Counted from the first letter of the stretch, positions 9,046-17,872 are shown. The stretch: DNA of 64,000 nucleotides from Marinobacter sp. LQ44 (GCF_001447155.2 NZ_CP014754.1:3224001-3288000), one strand, 5' to 3'. The notes: a model not told the origin generated them from the sequence alone. A program made the numbers and translations.

Positions 9046-9492
9046 TCAATAAATGCGTATGCTGCCGGTCATTCCTGCCTCCTGATGACTGGCTACCGGG
9101 CAGGTCAGGTCGTTGAACTCTCCGGTTTGTACCGGCACAAACCACCAATCCGCCTTGTGGCCTGGAAATACCTCAATTTCATGGATGTGGCCTTTGATTT
9201 CGGCTGTGCGCTGGCCGTCGGGTGCGTAGGTTTGTGCCTTGCGGGTAAATACCGAGCGTGCCATACCATTGGAGGAAAAATAGTGTGGCTGGGGGCTGTT
9301 GTTGATCAGCACCAGCCGGTAGAGCTTACCAGTCTCAAATTCGAGGTGTGATGGGCTGAATCGCATCTCACCCTCGGTCGTGCCCAGTTCGACTTCCACT
9401 ACGATGGGCGTTTGTCTGGTCAGGTCGCCTTCACTGTGAGCTTGAAAGGGCAGTGTGATGCCAGCCACCAGTAGCGTTATCCAGAATTTCAT
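9046..9492 (-). CDS. Secreted cupredoxin-like copper protein
   Basis: A 148-residue protein with a Sec signal peptide (MKFWITLLVAGITLPFQAHS). The start at 9492 is fixed by GAGGAG eight to nine bases upstream; in-frame codons further upstream have no ribosome site. The fold is cupredoxin-like: a first His in NNSPQPHYF, then C-x4-H-x4-M in TCPVASHQEAGM, which together make a type 1 (blue) copper set. It is likely a periplasmic electron carrier or copper-binding protein. It converges on mshQ (13 bp between stops) and diverges from exbB, with no obvious partner. No gene name can be given safely. Confidence 0.8.
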   Translation of the reverse strand: MKFWITLLVAGITLPFQAHSEGDLTRQTPIVVEVELGTTEGEMRFSPSHLEFETGKLYRLVLINNSPQPHYFSSNGMARSVFTRKAQTYAPDGQRTAEIKGHIHEIEVFPGHKADWWFVPVQTGEFNDLTCPVASHQEAGMTGSIRIY

Positions 9493-9672
9493 CGCGTTGT
9501 TCTCCTCATCCACTCGTTTCGACAGTATCAGCGGACAAGTCGGGATACCTAGCGTCTTTCCGTAGTACAACCAAAGTTGGGGAAGTGGCGACCAAAGGGC
9601 GGTTCAGGCGGTCCTGGCATTGTGTCAGGCTCAGGTTGAATCAGTGCCATTTGCGCAGGATTGGGTGACGTG

Positions 9673-10416
9673 ATGTCTGAGTGGTTGAATCCGTTGGTGG
9701 AAATGGGTGTGTTGACGCCCGGGTTGGTGGAATTGCTGGGTATTGGCGGGCCGGTGGTGGCGATCTTGTTGGTATTCTCCATGGTTGCCGTCACGTTGAT
9801 TGTTGGCAAATCCCTGCAGTTGTTTTTGGCCACCTGGCAATCCAAAACCAAAGTTTCGGACAGCCTGTCTTTGTGGCGGGATGGCCAGGTGCGTGACGCC
9901 CACAGTCTCTTGATGGCCAGCCAGCAGCCGGTGCCAGCATTGGTGGCCAGTGCCATGGCCTCGGTGATGCGCCATGGTGACTCACCACTGGTTCGGGAGG
10001 AGCTGGCCCGGCAGGCGTCCCGGCACTTGGCGTCGCTCAAGAGCTATCTGAAGCCGCTGGAAGTCATTGCCACACTAAGCCCATTGCTGGGCCTTCTGGG
10101 TACGGTAATGGGGATGATTCTGGCGTTCCAGCAGATGGAAGCGGCGGGTAACCAGGTGGACCCGTCGGTGCTGTCGGGAGGGATCTGGCAGGCGCTGCTG
10201 ACCACGGCTGCGGGCCTGATCGTGGCCATTCCCGTGGTCATGTTGCACAGCTACCTTGAGCGTAAAACGGACCGCCTGGTGGATGAGATGGAAGATGCGC
10301 TGACCGCGGTGTTTACCGGACCCTTGGTTGGCAATACTTCCGGCGCGGTGAATGTGTCTGAGCCAGCGGCTAATCCTCTTAACGCCAGTGATGAGCGGCG
10401 GGGCCATGCAGCTTGA
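9673..10416 (+). CDS. exbB: ExbB/TolQ-family proton channel component
   Basis: A 247-residue MotA/TolQ/ExbB protein: an N-terminal membrane segment (about residues 25-48, GGPVVAILLVFSMVAVTLIVG), a cytoplasmic helical stretch, then a pair of membrane helices with the conserved SPLLGLLGTVMGMILAF and TTAAGLIVAIPVVM. With ExbD it forms the proton-driven motor that energises TonB in the inner membrane. The start may be ATG 9673 or GTG 9670; AGGA lies at 9657-9660. The end overlaps the first exbD. The following exbD-exbD-tonB and receptor genes make ExbB more likely than TolQ. Confidence 0.87.
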   Translation: MSEWLNPLVEMGVLTPGLVELLGIGGPVVAILLVFSMVAVTLIVGKSLQLFLATWQSKTKVSDSLSLWRDGQVRDAHSLLMASQQPVPALVASAMASVMRHGDSPLVREELARQASRHLASLKSYLKPLEVIATLSPLLGLLGTVMGMILAFQQMEAAGNQVDPSVLSGGIWQALLTTAAGLIVAIPVVMLHSYLERKTDRLVDEMEDALTAVFTGPLVGNTSGAVNVSEPAANPLNASDERRGHAA

Positions 10417-10804
10417 TCGCCCTGCGGCACCCTCCCGAAAGCTGATTGGTCTGACACCATTGATTGATGTGGTGTTCATTCTGCTGCTGTTTTTCATGCT
10501 GACCTCCTCGTTTATCCAGTGGCAAAGTCTCGACTTGATGGTGTCGACGGGCGAGGGCTCAGAGGTCTCCGGTGAGCCACCGTTGATGCTGGGGATGGCA
10601 CCGGATGGCCGACCAATCCTGCCGGATGAGCCGCTCGTGTTTCTGGATGACAGGCAGCTGAGTGACCTGCTCGCAGGAGGCGACCGATCCGTGATCCTCA
10701 CACCCAATCCGGCGAGTTCAATACAGCAGGTGGTCTGGTTGCTTGACCAGGTAGGGGCGTTGGGAGCCGCCAGCGTCTCGGTGAACACTGGGGCGGCAGA
10801 ATGA
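10391..10804 (+). CDS. exbD: ExbD-family transporter, first copy
   Basis: A 137-residue ExbD/TolR protein with one N-terminal membrane helix containing the functional aspartate: LTPLIDVVFILLLFFML. It lies inside the end of exbB by 26 bp; a second ATG at 10406 is an alternative start. The periplasmic part is short, as usual. Its partner is the adjacent second ExbD, so the motor here may use two different ExbD subunits, an arrangement known from Xanthomonas and Vibrio TonB systems. The stop overlaps the next start by four bases. Confidence 0.86.
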   Translation: MSGGAMQLDRPAAPSRKLIGLTPLIDVVFILLLFFMLTSSFIQWQSLDLMVSTGEGSEVSGEPPLMLGMAPDGRPILPDEPLVFLDDRQLSDLLAGGDRSVILTPNPASSIQQVVWLLDQVGALGAASVSVNTGAAE

Positions 10805-11220
10805 ACATCAAACGTGGCAGCGCTCCGGCGGCCAGTAATGACGATCATCTGATACCGCTGATCAACGTGGTCTTTCTGATGCTGATCTTCTTCATGCTGG
10901 CCGGTCAGATTCGGGCGTCTGATGGTTTGCCGTTTGTTCCGCCAGCCATGGACTCCGGCGGACCGGAGGTGTCAGCGCAGGTCGAGATTCTGATGACGGA
11001 AGGTGGTGAGGTTTTTCTCAATGGCACCCCGGTCCAGCACGACGAGCTCTCGCGGGTATTGGCGGATGGCTGGGGTGTGGATGGAGCGGCGCGCTCCCAA
11101 TCCCCGGTGCTGGTCAGGATTGATCAAGCGTTAACGGCAGAGCAATGGCAGCCGGTGTTGGCCTGGGTGTCGGAAGCAGGGTTTGAATCGGTGCACCTGT
11201 CCACGCGGCGGAGCCCGTGA
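10801..11220 (+). CDS. exbD: ExbD-family transporter, second copy
   Basis: A 139-residue ExbD/TolR protein with the membrane helix LIPLINVVFLMLIFFML. At the position where the first copy has the proton-carrying Asp (LIDVV), this copy has Asn (LINVV), so it may not carry protons itself and may serve a structural or regulatory role beside the first ExbD. The start overlaps the previous stop (ATGA) and its own stop overlaps tonB. This is a paralogous pair rather than a repeat: identity outside the helix is low. Confidence 0.85.
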   Translation: MNIKRGSAPAASNDDHLIPLINVVFLMLIFFMLAGQIRASDGLPFVPPAMDSGGPEVSAQVEILMTEGGEVFLNGTPVQHDELSRVLADGWGVDGAARSQSPVLVRIDQALTAEQWQPVLAWVSEAGFESVHLSTRRSP

Positions 11221-12023
11221 TGGGGTTGAAACGTCGGTATCTGTTTGCGGGTGCGCTCTGTGCACTGGCGTTTCATGCCGGAGCCTTTCTGGTCGTGCAG
11301 GGTGTATTGGCGCAACAGCCGGTGCCGGATGTGGCCGCGGATGAAGGGACCGATGGTGTTTTTGTGACGCTGGCTAGTGCTGAAATGTCGCCTGCTGAAA
11401 ATCCTTCTGACACTGATCCGGAGCCGGTACGGGCCACCCCGAAAGAGGAGCCCCAGCAGAAGCCTGATTCCTTGCAGGCCCCCATGCCCGCGCCGTCGCC
11501 AGAAACAAAGCCAGAACCCCTGCCAGAACCAGAGCCCAAGCCACAGCCAACGCCAGAGCCGGAGCCTGTCGAGCCGGTATCGACAACGTCAGAACCCGAT
11601 ATGGATGTAGAGGAGCCGGAGGTGCCCGAAACCAGTGGCGCCGACCCGGCACCCACCGCAGAGCCTAACTTAGCCTCCGCCGAAGATGCCTCGGTAACCC
11701 CCGCCACACAGGCAGATAGCGGTGGTGTGGTGAACGATGAAGCCCGTTATCTGCAAGCGTTACTGGGCCACCTGAACCGCTATAAACGTTACCCCGAGTC
11801 TGCCCGCCGCATGCGTCGGGAAGGCGTGGTCGAGGTGACCTTTACGGTTAACCGGCAAGGCCAGGTGGCAGACGCCCGGGTGGTAAAGAGTGCGGGCTTT
11901 CGCCCTCTGGATGACGAGGTGCGGGATATGTTGTCCAGGGCGGTACCGTTACCCGGAGTGCCTGCGGATTATGGCCGGCCCGAGTTGACGGTGACCTTGC
12001 CCGTCGCCTTCTCCCTGCGGTAA
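11220..12023 (+). CDS. tonB: TonB energy-transducing protein
   Basis: About 267 residues with TonB architecture: an N-terminal membrane anchor (LFAGALCALAFHAGAFLVVQGVLA), a long Pro/Glu/Lys-rich spacer (about residues 70-150, with repeated PEP units), and a C-terminal TonB domain (about 178-267) with YPESARRMRREGVVEVTFTV and a final VTLPVAFSLR. It spans the periplasm and passes ExbBD motion to outer-membrane receptors. The ATG at 11220 overlaps the exbD stop; a GTG one codon upstream is also possible. The receptor gene follows after 132 bp. Confidence 0.9.
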   Translation: MGLKRRYLFAGALCALAFHAGAFLVVQGVLAQQPVPDVAADEGTDGVFVTLASAEMSPAENPSDTDPEPVRATPKEEPQQKPDSLQAPMPAPSPETKPEPLPEPEPKPQPTPEPEPVEPVSTTSEPDMDVEEPEVPETSGADPAPTAEPNLASAEDASVTPATQADSGGVVNDEARYLQALLGHLNRYKRYPESARRMRREGVVEVTFTVNRQGQVADARVVKSAGFRPLDDEVRDMLSRAVPLPGVPADYGRPELTVTLPVAFSLR

Positions 12024-12155
12024 CGCCCGGCTTTAACGGGAAAATGTCCCGACCCAAAGTAGGCCTCCTCAGGTTCCATCGTTCAGTTCTCCCGAATCGC
12101 TCCCCACTCTAAGGTTACCCCAACAGCAATAAAAACCTGTGCTAAGGGGAATACG

Positions 12156-14279
12156 ATGAGTTTGATGTTGAAACCAATAATCCGCGCGGTGCGTTTCGCC
12201 GTTCTGGCTTCCGTTCCGGGCATTGTGATGGCCCAGCAGACAGGCGAGGCAGTGTATCTGCCGGCACTGGATGTGCGTAGCCTGGTGCCCACGTCTGTTG
12301 AGGGCATGCCGGGTGCCGCGAGCGTGCTGACCCGTGACCAGATCGATGTGTATAAGCCCTACACCCTGCATGATGCCCTGGACTTTGTGCCGGGCGTGCG
12401 CACCATTGATGATGATGTCCTCGGCCGGCGCTCCGGTATTGGTGTTCGCGGTGCACCGCCGCGTCGTTCCCGTAAGGTGCTCTTGCTCGAAGACGGCACG
12501 CCGATCAACAACAGTGCATACCTCGATTCCGGTGCGCATTACACCCCGCCGCTGGAGCGCCTGGAGCGCGTTGAGGTTTACAAGGGCGCCGGGCAGATTG
12601 TCCACGGCCCTCTGAACAACCACGGCATCGTCAATTTCCGTAACCTGAAACCTACCCCGGTGCCGGAAACCGTCATCGAAGTGGGCGTGGGCAACCAGGA
12701 CACCATCCAGCAGCATATTCACCATCGCCGCACTGAAGGCGATGTCGGCATGGTGTTCTCCTACACCGGCAAGCGTGCTGATGGAACCTTTGATGTGGAA
12801 GAGCATCAGTACGACGATTTCTACACTGGCCTGGAATGGCAGGTTGATGAACGCAACCAGCTGGCGGCGTCTGTGACCTACTTGCGTGAGCGCAGCGATG
12901 GTTACGACGAAGCGAACCTTTCTCTGCAGGAGTATCGTGACGCGCCCCGCAACAAGAGCCGTTTCGATGAGGGGCGCGAAGATAACAACATTTCGGTGAA
13001 CTACCTGAAGTACGACCTGACCCATAACCTGCAGGTGACGGACGATGTCAGCGTGTCCAGTAAAGTCTTCTTTACAGACTTGGACCGCCCGCGTTTCCAG
13101 ACTCGCGGCACGGCACCTGCAGACGGCGGCGTGATGGAAGGCCGGGATCGCCGTTATGAGAACCTGGGGGTTGAGAGCCGACTGGAGTGGGCCAACATTG
13201 AAGCGCTTGGGCTGACCCATCGTATCCAGACCGGCGTACGCTACGAAAACCATAACTTTGAGGACCGCCGCCCTGTTGGCCTGCCGGGTGAGAAGCTGGA
13301 TGAGGGCAACCGCGGCCGTTTGTTGGCGGTCTCTGGCGAGGACGGTTACACCCGTGACGGGCGCCTGGTGGAATACGATGCCGAGGCGGTTTCCGGATAT
13401 ATCCAGAATAGCATGAGCTTTGGTGATTGGACGGTGACCCCGGGCCTTCGTTATGAAACCTACAACCAATACAAAGACACGGTGTTTCGCCCTGGTAGCA
13501 GTGACGAAGGTGTTCGGGAAAAGGATTCCAACTCATTGTTCCTGCCTGGGATCAGCCTGCTTTACACAGGGTTTGCGCAATCAGAGATCTACGCCGGCAT
13601 CCATCGCGGTTATGCGCCTGCCTCGGCTCGCTCGGATGAGTTTCCGCTCACCCCGGAAACCGGCGTGAACAGCCAGTTGGGTATCCGTACCAGCGCAATT
13701 AAAGGTGTCAGTCTGGATGCAGCCGTGTTCCACAATCGCATCAAGGACACGTTGATTCGTGATGATGTGGACGAATTCGGCGATGCGTTGTTTGTAAACG
13801 CAGCGGATTCGCGCATTACCGGCGTCGATGTCGGCGCCAGAATCGATTCCTCTGCCTTCTATCTGGCGGATTACAACCTGTTCGCCGAAGCTGCGCTGAA
13901 TTACACCGATGCCCGTTTCACCACCGGACCCCTGGACGACAATCGGGTACCTGAAATCCCGACCCGGGCAGGCAGCTTCACCGTTGGGTTGGATCACATG
14001 GCCGGCTGGCACTTGAGCGCCACTGTCAGCCATCTGGGGTCCTTCTACAGTGATATCGAAAATACCCGTGAGCTGACCTCCGACGGCGAGGCGGGCAAGG
14101 TGCCCAGCCGTACCCTGTTCTCGGCACGGGCAAGCTACAAGTTGCCAACCACCACGGATGCAACCTTGTGGGTTCAGGGGCGCAACCTGTCAGACAAGCT
14201 GTATATCTCGGATGTGCAGGACGGCATCCGCCCCGGCGCTCCGAGAACGGTTGTTGCTGGCGCAACAGTGAGGTTTTGA
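12156..14279 (+). CDS. TonB-dependent outer-membrane receptor (FecA/ferric siderophore type)
   Basis: A 707-residue receptor. A signal peptide ends at GIVMAQ (about residue 26). The plug domain (about 45-165) contains DALDFVPGVRTIDDD and the GIGVRGAPPRRSRKVLLLEDG stretch; the remainder is a beta barrel ending in an aromatic residue (TVRF). No N-terminal signalling domain is present, so it probably transports without an ECF sigma cascade. It is preceded by its own exbB-exbD-exbD-tonB operon. Resemblance is to the iron(III) dicitrate/siderophore class, but no binding residues identify the ligand, and I see no clear Fur box upstream. Confidence 0.85.
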   Translation: MSLMLKPIIRAVRFAVLASVPGIVMAQQTGEAVYLPALDVRSLVPTSVEGMPGAASVLTRDQIDVYKPYTLHDALDFVPGVRTIDDDVLGRRSGIGVRGAPPRRSRKVLLLEDGTPINNSAYLDSGAHYTPPLERLERVEVYKGAGQIVHGPLNNHGIVNFRNLKPTPVPETVIEVGVGNQDTIQQHIHHRRTEGDVGMVFSYTGKRADGTFDVEEHQYDDFYTGLEWQVDERNQLAASVTYLRERSDGYDEANLSLQEYRDAPRNKSRFDEGREDNNISVNYLKYDLTHNLQVTDDVSVSSKVFFTDLDRPRFQTRGTAPADGGVMEGRDRRYENLGVESRLEWANIEALGLTHRIQTGVRYENHNFEDRRPVGLPGEKLDEGNRGRLLAVSGEDGYTRDGRLVEYDAEAVSGYIQNSMSFGDWTVTPGLRYETYNQYKDTVFRPGSSDEGVREKDSNSLFLPGISLLYTGFAQSEIYAGIHRGYAPASARSDEFPLTPETGVNSQLGIRTSAIKGVSLDAAVFHNRIKDTLIRDDVDEFGDALFVNAADSRITGVDVGARIDSSAFYLADYNLFAEAALNYTDARFTTGPLDDNRVPEIPTRAGSFTVGLDHMAGWHLSATVSHLGSFYSDIENTRELTSDGEAGKVPSRTLFSARASYKLPTTTDATLWVQGRNLSDKLYISDVQDGIRPGAPRTVVAGATVRF

Positions 14280-14307
14280 TATGACCCTCGGTTAGTCATA
14301 TCGCTTG

Positions 14308-14338
14308 GCCGGGTTTCCTTCCTTTTCCCGGCATTTTT
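14308..14338 (+). terminator. Intrinsic terminator after the TonB-dependent receptor (first of two)
   Basis: GCCGGG at 14308-14313 pairs with CCCGGC at 14327-14332, followed by ATTTTT. It lies 29 bp after the receptor stop. Confidence 0.7.
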
Positions 14339-14346
14339 CTTCCGAT

Positions 14347-14377
14347 GCTCCGGTTGCTCTGCGGCCGGAGCTTTTTT
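14347..14377 (+). terminator. Intrinsic terminator after the TonB-dependent receptor (second of two)
   Basis: GCTCCGG (14347-14353) pairs with CCGGAGC (14365-14371), followed by six T. Together with the hairpin just upstream it forms a double terminator that separates the receptor from the response regulator. Confidence 0.85.
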
Positions 14378-14387
14378 CGTGTCAGGG

Positions 14388-14417
14388 GGGACAAACGCCC
14401 GAGAGGGTTGTGATAAT
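14388..14417 (+). promoter_or_regulatory. Candidate sigma-70 promoter of the response regulator gene
   Basis: GGGACA at 14388-14393 and GATAAT at 14412-14417 are separated by 18 bp, with TG before the -10 element. The gene starts 37 bp downstream. The -35 match is only fair. Confidence 0.4.
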
Positions 14418-14453
14418 CTTGGCGGGTGAATACCAACAACAAAAGAGTCCGAG

Positions 14454-15116
14454 ATGAAAATTCTGATTGCGGATGATCATGCGGTGGTGCGACAGGGTTA
14501 TGTCAGCCTGTTGTCGATGGCCCTGGAACCCTGTGAAATTATGGAGGCGGCATCTGGGGAGGAAGCCTGCGACTTCAGCAGAAGGCATCAGCCGGACCTG
14601 ATCATCATGGATGTCGGACTGCCCGGCATCAGCGGTATTGAGTCCGCGGCCCGAATTCTGGAGGATCAGAAAGATGCTCGCATCCTGTTTTTCAGCATGT
14701 ACAACGAAGTCCCCATCGTTAAGCGCGCCCTCCAGGTAGGCGCCATGGGATACATCACCAAGTCCTGCGATACCGACACTCTGATCAAGGCGGTCCAGCG
14801 AGTTGCCGAAGGTGAAATTTTTGTTGAATACGATCTGATCATGAAGTCGTCGTTCAACGATCAGGCCTCCGAGTCCGCAAAATTGCAGCAGTTGACGCGC
14901 CGCCAGTTTGAAGTGTTTTCCATGCTGGCTCGCGGGTTAAGCAATGATGAAATTGCCCATGCCCTGGCAATCGAAAAGAAAACCGTGGCCAATACGGTGA
15001 CCGCCATTAAGAGCAGCCTTGGAATCGAGTCGATGGCGAAGCTGGTCTTCTTCGCCATTGATGCCGGGCTGGTTCAAATCTGCACGCAGCCAGCGGCATC
15101 CGTTTCCCAGGAGTAA
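14454..15116 (+). CDS. NarL/FixJ-type response regulator
   Basis: A 220-residue two-domain regulator: a receiver domain (residues 1-120) with DD at 7-8, phospho-acceptor Asp53 (IIMDVGLPG) and Lys in YITKS, then a LuxR-type helix-turn-helix (about 150-200, LTRRQFEVFSMLARGLSNDEIAHALAIEKKT). No histidine kinase lies beside it, so it is an orphan here. It stands alone between a double terminator and the convergent ntrC gene (7 bp between stops). Targets cannot be named; proximity to the receptor gene is the only hint and is weak. Confidence 0.88.
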   Translation: MKILIADDHAVVRQGYVSLLSMALEPCEIMEAASGEEACDFSRRHQPDLIIMDVGLPGISGIESAARILEDQKDARILFFSMYNEVPIVKRALQVGAMGYITKSCDTDTLIKAVQRVAEGEIFVEYDLIMKSSFNDQASESAKLQQLTRRQFEVFSMLARGLSNDEIAHALAIEKKTVANTVTAIKSSLGIESMAKLVFFAIDAGLVQICTQPAASVSQE

Positions 15117-15123
15117 CGGCTGC

Positions 15124-16557
15124 TTAGTCTTCCGCGTCCTCAGCAGAATCGATTTTCAGTTCGTTAATCTTCCGGGTCAGCGTATTCCTGCCCCAGCCAA
15201 GCAGCACGGACGCATCCCGGCGGCGCCCGCCAGTGTGCTTCAGGGCCACCTCAATCATAATCTTCTCGAACTCCGGTACGGCGGTGTCCAGGATCGACTT
15301 CTTGCCGCGCTTCAGTTCCTGTTCTGCCCAGTTTTTCAGGCCTTCCTGCCAGGTCTGGCCAGTGGCGCTGTGCTCACTTTCCGCCTGGTGCAGGAGTTCC
15401 GGGGGCAGGTCATCTACATGAATCTCGCGCCCGCTGGCCATCACGGTCAGCCAGCGGCAGGTGTTTTCCAGCTGGCGGACGTTGCCGGGCCAGGGCAGGG
15501 TGGTCAGGTACTCTTCGGCATCCGGGCGCAACAGCTTCGGCTCCACCGCCAGTTCCTTGGCGGCCCGCTTCAGGAAGTGCTGCATCAGGCGGGGAATGTC
15601 TTCCCGTCGCTCCGCCAGCTTGGGCAGATGCACGCGGATAACGTTCAGGCGGTGGAATAAATCTTCCCGGAAGCTACCTGCCTGCACCAGTTTTTCCAGG
15701 TCTTGATGAGTGGCGGCGATGATACGCACATCCACTTTAATCGGGGTGGTGCCGCCTACCCGATAGAATTCACCATCGGCCAATACTCGCAGCAGACGGG
15801 TCTGGGTGTCGGCTGGCATATCACCGATCTCATCCAGAAACAGGGTGCCGCCGTTCGCCTGTTCGAACCGCCCCTGGCGGGCTGCGCCGGCGCCGGTGAA
15901 GGCGCCCTTCTCATGGCCGAACAGTTCAGATTCAATCAGATCCTTGGGGATAGCGGCCATGTTCAGGGCGATGAACGGGTTGCGGGCCCGGGGGCTGTGG
16001 TTGTGCAGGGCCTGGGCCACCAGCTCCTTACCGGTGCCGCTCTCACCGTTGATCAATACCGTGATGTTGGAATGGGACAGGCGGCCGATGGCCCTGAACA
16101 CTTCCTGCATGGCCGGAGCTTCACCGATGATTTCGGTATTGCGCTGGGCGCTGTCGGCCTGGGGTTCGCTGGCGGCCCGTTTTTCATGACTGTGGGCCAC
16201 AGCGCGTTTCACCAGGGCCACGGCATCGTCCACATCAAAGGGCTTGGGCAGGTATTCGAAGGCACCGGTCTGATAACTGGTAACCGCACTTTCCAGGTCC
16301 GAATGGGCGGTCATGATGATCACCGGCACATCCGGATGCTTGTCGACAATCTGTGAAAGCAGGGTGATGCCGTCTACTCCGGGCATGCGGATATCGCTGA
16401 CGATGGCATCGGGCTGTTCGTGTTCCAGTCGCATCATGATGCTTTCGCCGCTGTCGAAAACCCGCGGCTGCATACCGGCCTGGTTGAGGGCGCGTTCCAG
16501 CACCCAGCGAATGCTCTTGTCGTCGTCGATAATCCAGACGTTTGCCGGTTGGCTCAT
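15124..16557 (-). CDS. ntrC: NtrC (NR-I), nitrogen regulatory sigma-54 activator
   Basis: A 477-residue enhancer-binding protein: receiver domain with phospho-acceptor Asp55 (IVSDIRMPG), AAA+ domain with Walker A GESGTGKE (171-178), the sigma-54 contact loop GAFTGA (218-223) and Walker B LFLDEIGDM, and a C-terminal Fis-type helix-turn-helix ending near GGRRRDASVLLGWGRNTL. The sequence and length match NtrC/GlnG closely. It activates sigma-54 promoters under nitrogen limitation. The start overlaps the ntrB stop by four bases, so the pair is co-translated. Candidate binding sites occur upstream of ntrB, glnA and possibly torF in this window. Confidence 0.95.
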   Translation of the reverse strand: MSQPANVWIIDDDKSIRWVLERALNQAGMQPRVFDSGESIMMRLEHEQPDAIVSDIRMPGVDGITLLSQIVDKHPDVPVIIMTAHSDLESAVTSYQTGAFEYLPKPFDVDDAVALVKRAVAHSHEKRAASEPQADSAQRNTEIIGEAPAMQEVFRAIGRLSHSNITVLINGESGTGKELVAQALHNHSPRARNPFIALNMAAIPKDLIESELFGHEKGAFTGAGAARQGRFEQANGGTLFLDEIGDMPADTQTRLLRVLADGEFYRVGGTTPIKVDVRIIAATHQDLEKLVQAGSFREDLFHRLNVIRVHLPKLAERREDIPRLMQHFLKRAAKELAVEPKLLRPDAEEYLTTLPWPGNVRQLENTCRWLTVMASGREIHVDDLPPELLHQAESEHSATGQTWQEGLKNWAEQELKRGKKSILDTAVPEFEKIMIEVALKHTGGRRRDASVLLGWGRNTLTRKINELKIDSAEDAED

Positions 16558-17678
16558 TGGTTGTCCTCCAGAGGCAGGAAGATAATGAAATCGGTTCTTC
16601 CGGGCTCGCTCTCACACTCCACCAGCCCTCGGTGCTGGCCGATGATGCTTTGGGTAATGGATAGGCCAAGGCCGGTTCCTGAGGCCCGGCCACTGATCAT
16701 GGGGTAAAAGATGTTCTGCAGAAGATCCGCTGGAATACCCGGGCCGTTATCGATGATGTCGGCCCGGCACACCAGCCGGTGACGACGATGGCCTATGGTG
16801 AACTGGCGCAGCGCACGGGTACGGAAAGTGATGGTCGGCGGTACATCGGAAGGACTTGCACCTTCGTTCTCGAAGGCCGCCTCCATGGCGTTACGCGCGA
16901 TGTTCAGGAATGCCTGGATCAGTTGTTCTTTGTCTCCGGGGAACTCGGGAATGCTGGGGTCGTAATCCCGTTTCAGCCGGACCCGGCCCCTGCTTTCGGC
17001 TTCCACCAGGGTACGTACCCGCTCCAGAACCTCGTGGATGTTGGTGGGCGCGATTTTCAGTGCCTTGTTGGGGCCGAGCATACGATCGACCAGGCTGCGC
17101 AGGCGGTCTGCTTCGTCAATGATTACCCGGGTGTATTCGCGCTGGTCTTCATCGTTCAGCTCCCGGTCAAGCAGTTGAGCCGCGCCACGAATGCCGCCCA
17201 ATGGGTTCTTGATTTCGTGGGCCATGCCGCGAACCAGGATCCGGGTGGTCTCCTGTTGGGAGATAATGTCTTCTTCGCGGCTGATGCGCATCAGCCGGTC
17301 CCGGGGCTGGATCTCGATCAACAGCTCCATGGGTTCAAGGCTGATGGGTGTCACCGAATAGTCCACCGTCAGCCTTGAGCCGCTCAGTAAAGCGAATTCT
17401 GCTTCTCGCCGGGTGTAGGATTGGCCATTGCCTGCTGCCGCATACAGGGTTTTCAGAGCGTCCGCAGAATCGAGCAGAACGTCTTTCAGGGGCAGGCCCT
17501 GGCTACGGGTCATGCTGGTTTCAAAAAGACTTTCGGCGGCGGGGTTCAGGTAACGGATGGTCAGGTCGTTTCCCAGCACCAGAACGGCCGTGGTCAGGCT
17601 GTCCAGAATGCTCTTATAACCGCTTCCCAGCGAGATGGATGGTTGGAACGACATGCTTGGTTTCCGTTTTAAACTCAT
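16554..17678 (-). CDS. ntrB: NtrB (NR-II), nitrogen sensor histidine kinase/phosphatase
   Basis: A cytoplasmic sensor kinase of about 374 residues: a PAS domain (TTAVLVLGNDLTIRYLNPAAE), the H-box RGMAHEIKNPLGGIRGAAQ with the phosphorylated His, and an ATPase domain with N-box (NIARNAMEAA), DNGPGIP and GTGLGLSI. It phosphorylates NtrC under control of a PII protein, which is not encoded in this window. Two starts are plausible: ATG 17678 and ATG 17654; the second has GGAAA upstream and suits the candidate sigma-54 promoter at 17696-17711 better. It forms an operon with ntrC. Confidence 0.94.
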   Translation of the reverse strand: MSLKRKPSMSFQPSISLGSGYKSILDSLTTAVLVLGNDLTIRYLNPAAESLFETSMTRSQGLPLKDVLLDSADALKTLYAAAGNGQSYTRREAEFALLSGSRLTVDYSVTPISLEPMELLIEIQPRDRLMRISREEDIISQQETTRILVRGMAHEIKNPLGGIRGAAQLLDRELNDEDQREYTRVIIDEADRLRSLVDRMLGPNKALKIAPTNIHEVLERVRTLVEAESRGRVRLKRDYDPSIPEFPGDKEQLIQAFLNIARNAMEAAFENEGASPSDVPPTITFRTRALRQFTIGHRRHRLVCRADIIDNGPGIPADLLQNIFYPMISGRASGTGLGLSITQSIIGQHRGLVECESEPGRTDFIIFLPLEDNQ

Positions 17679-17695
17679 AGTAGTTACCCCGGTTT

Positions 17696-17711
17696 TGCAA
17701 AAAACGAACCA
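17696..17711 (-). promoter_or_regulatory. Candidate sigma-54 promoter of ntrBC
   Basis: Read on the minus strand, TGGTTCGTTTTTTGCA keeps the GG (-24) and GC (-12) ten bases apart, as in consensus TGGCACG-N4-TTGCA, with two mismatches in the -24 box. Transcription would begin near 17685, which leaves a usable leader only for the ATG at 17654. Confidence 0.5.
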
Positions 17712-17872
17712 GTTTTGCCTGCTGAGATAAGATGATGGTCTAAGTACGGGCACAGCAGGGCCCGGAGGGCATCCGGGTGCTGTAGGTTGGTGCAGATGGG
17801 GAGCTTGTCGCTACAGGCAGCCGGGGTTTTGCCCCTTCGCTGCCCAAAGTATGGCTTTATCGTGGTGCGGTT

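Noticed and set aside
12024..12155. Fur box upstream of the TonB-dependent receptor
   Set aside because: No stretch resembles the 19-bp GATAATGATAATCATTATC consensus; iron regulation is not supported by the sequence.
12069..13469. A 466-codon open frame antisense to the TonB-dependent receptor
   Set aside because: The sense strand encodes a clear receptor; the antisense translation has no domain or ribosome site.
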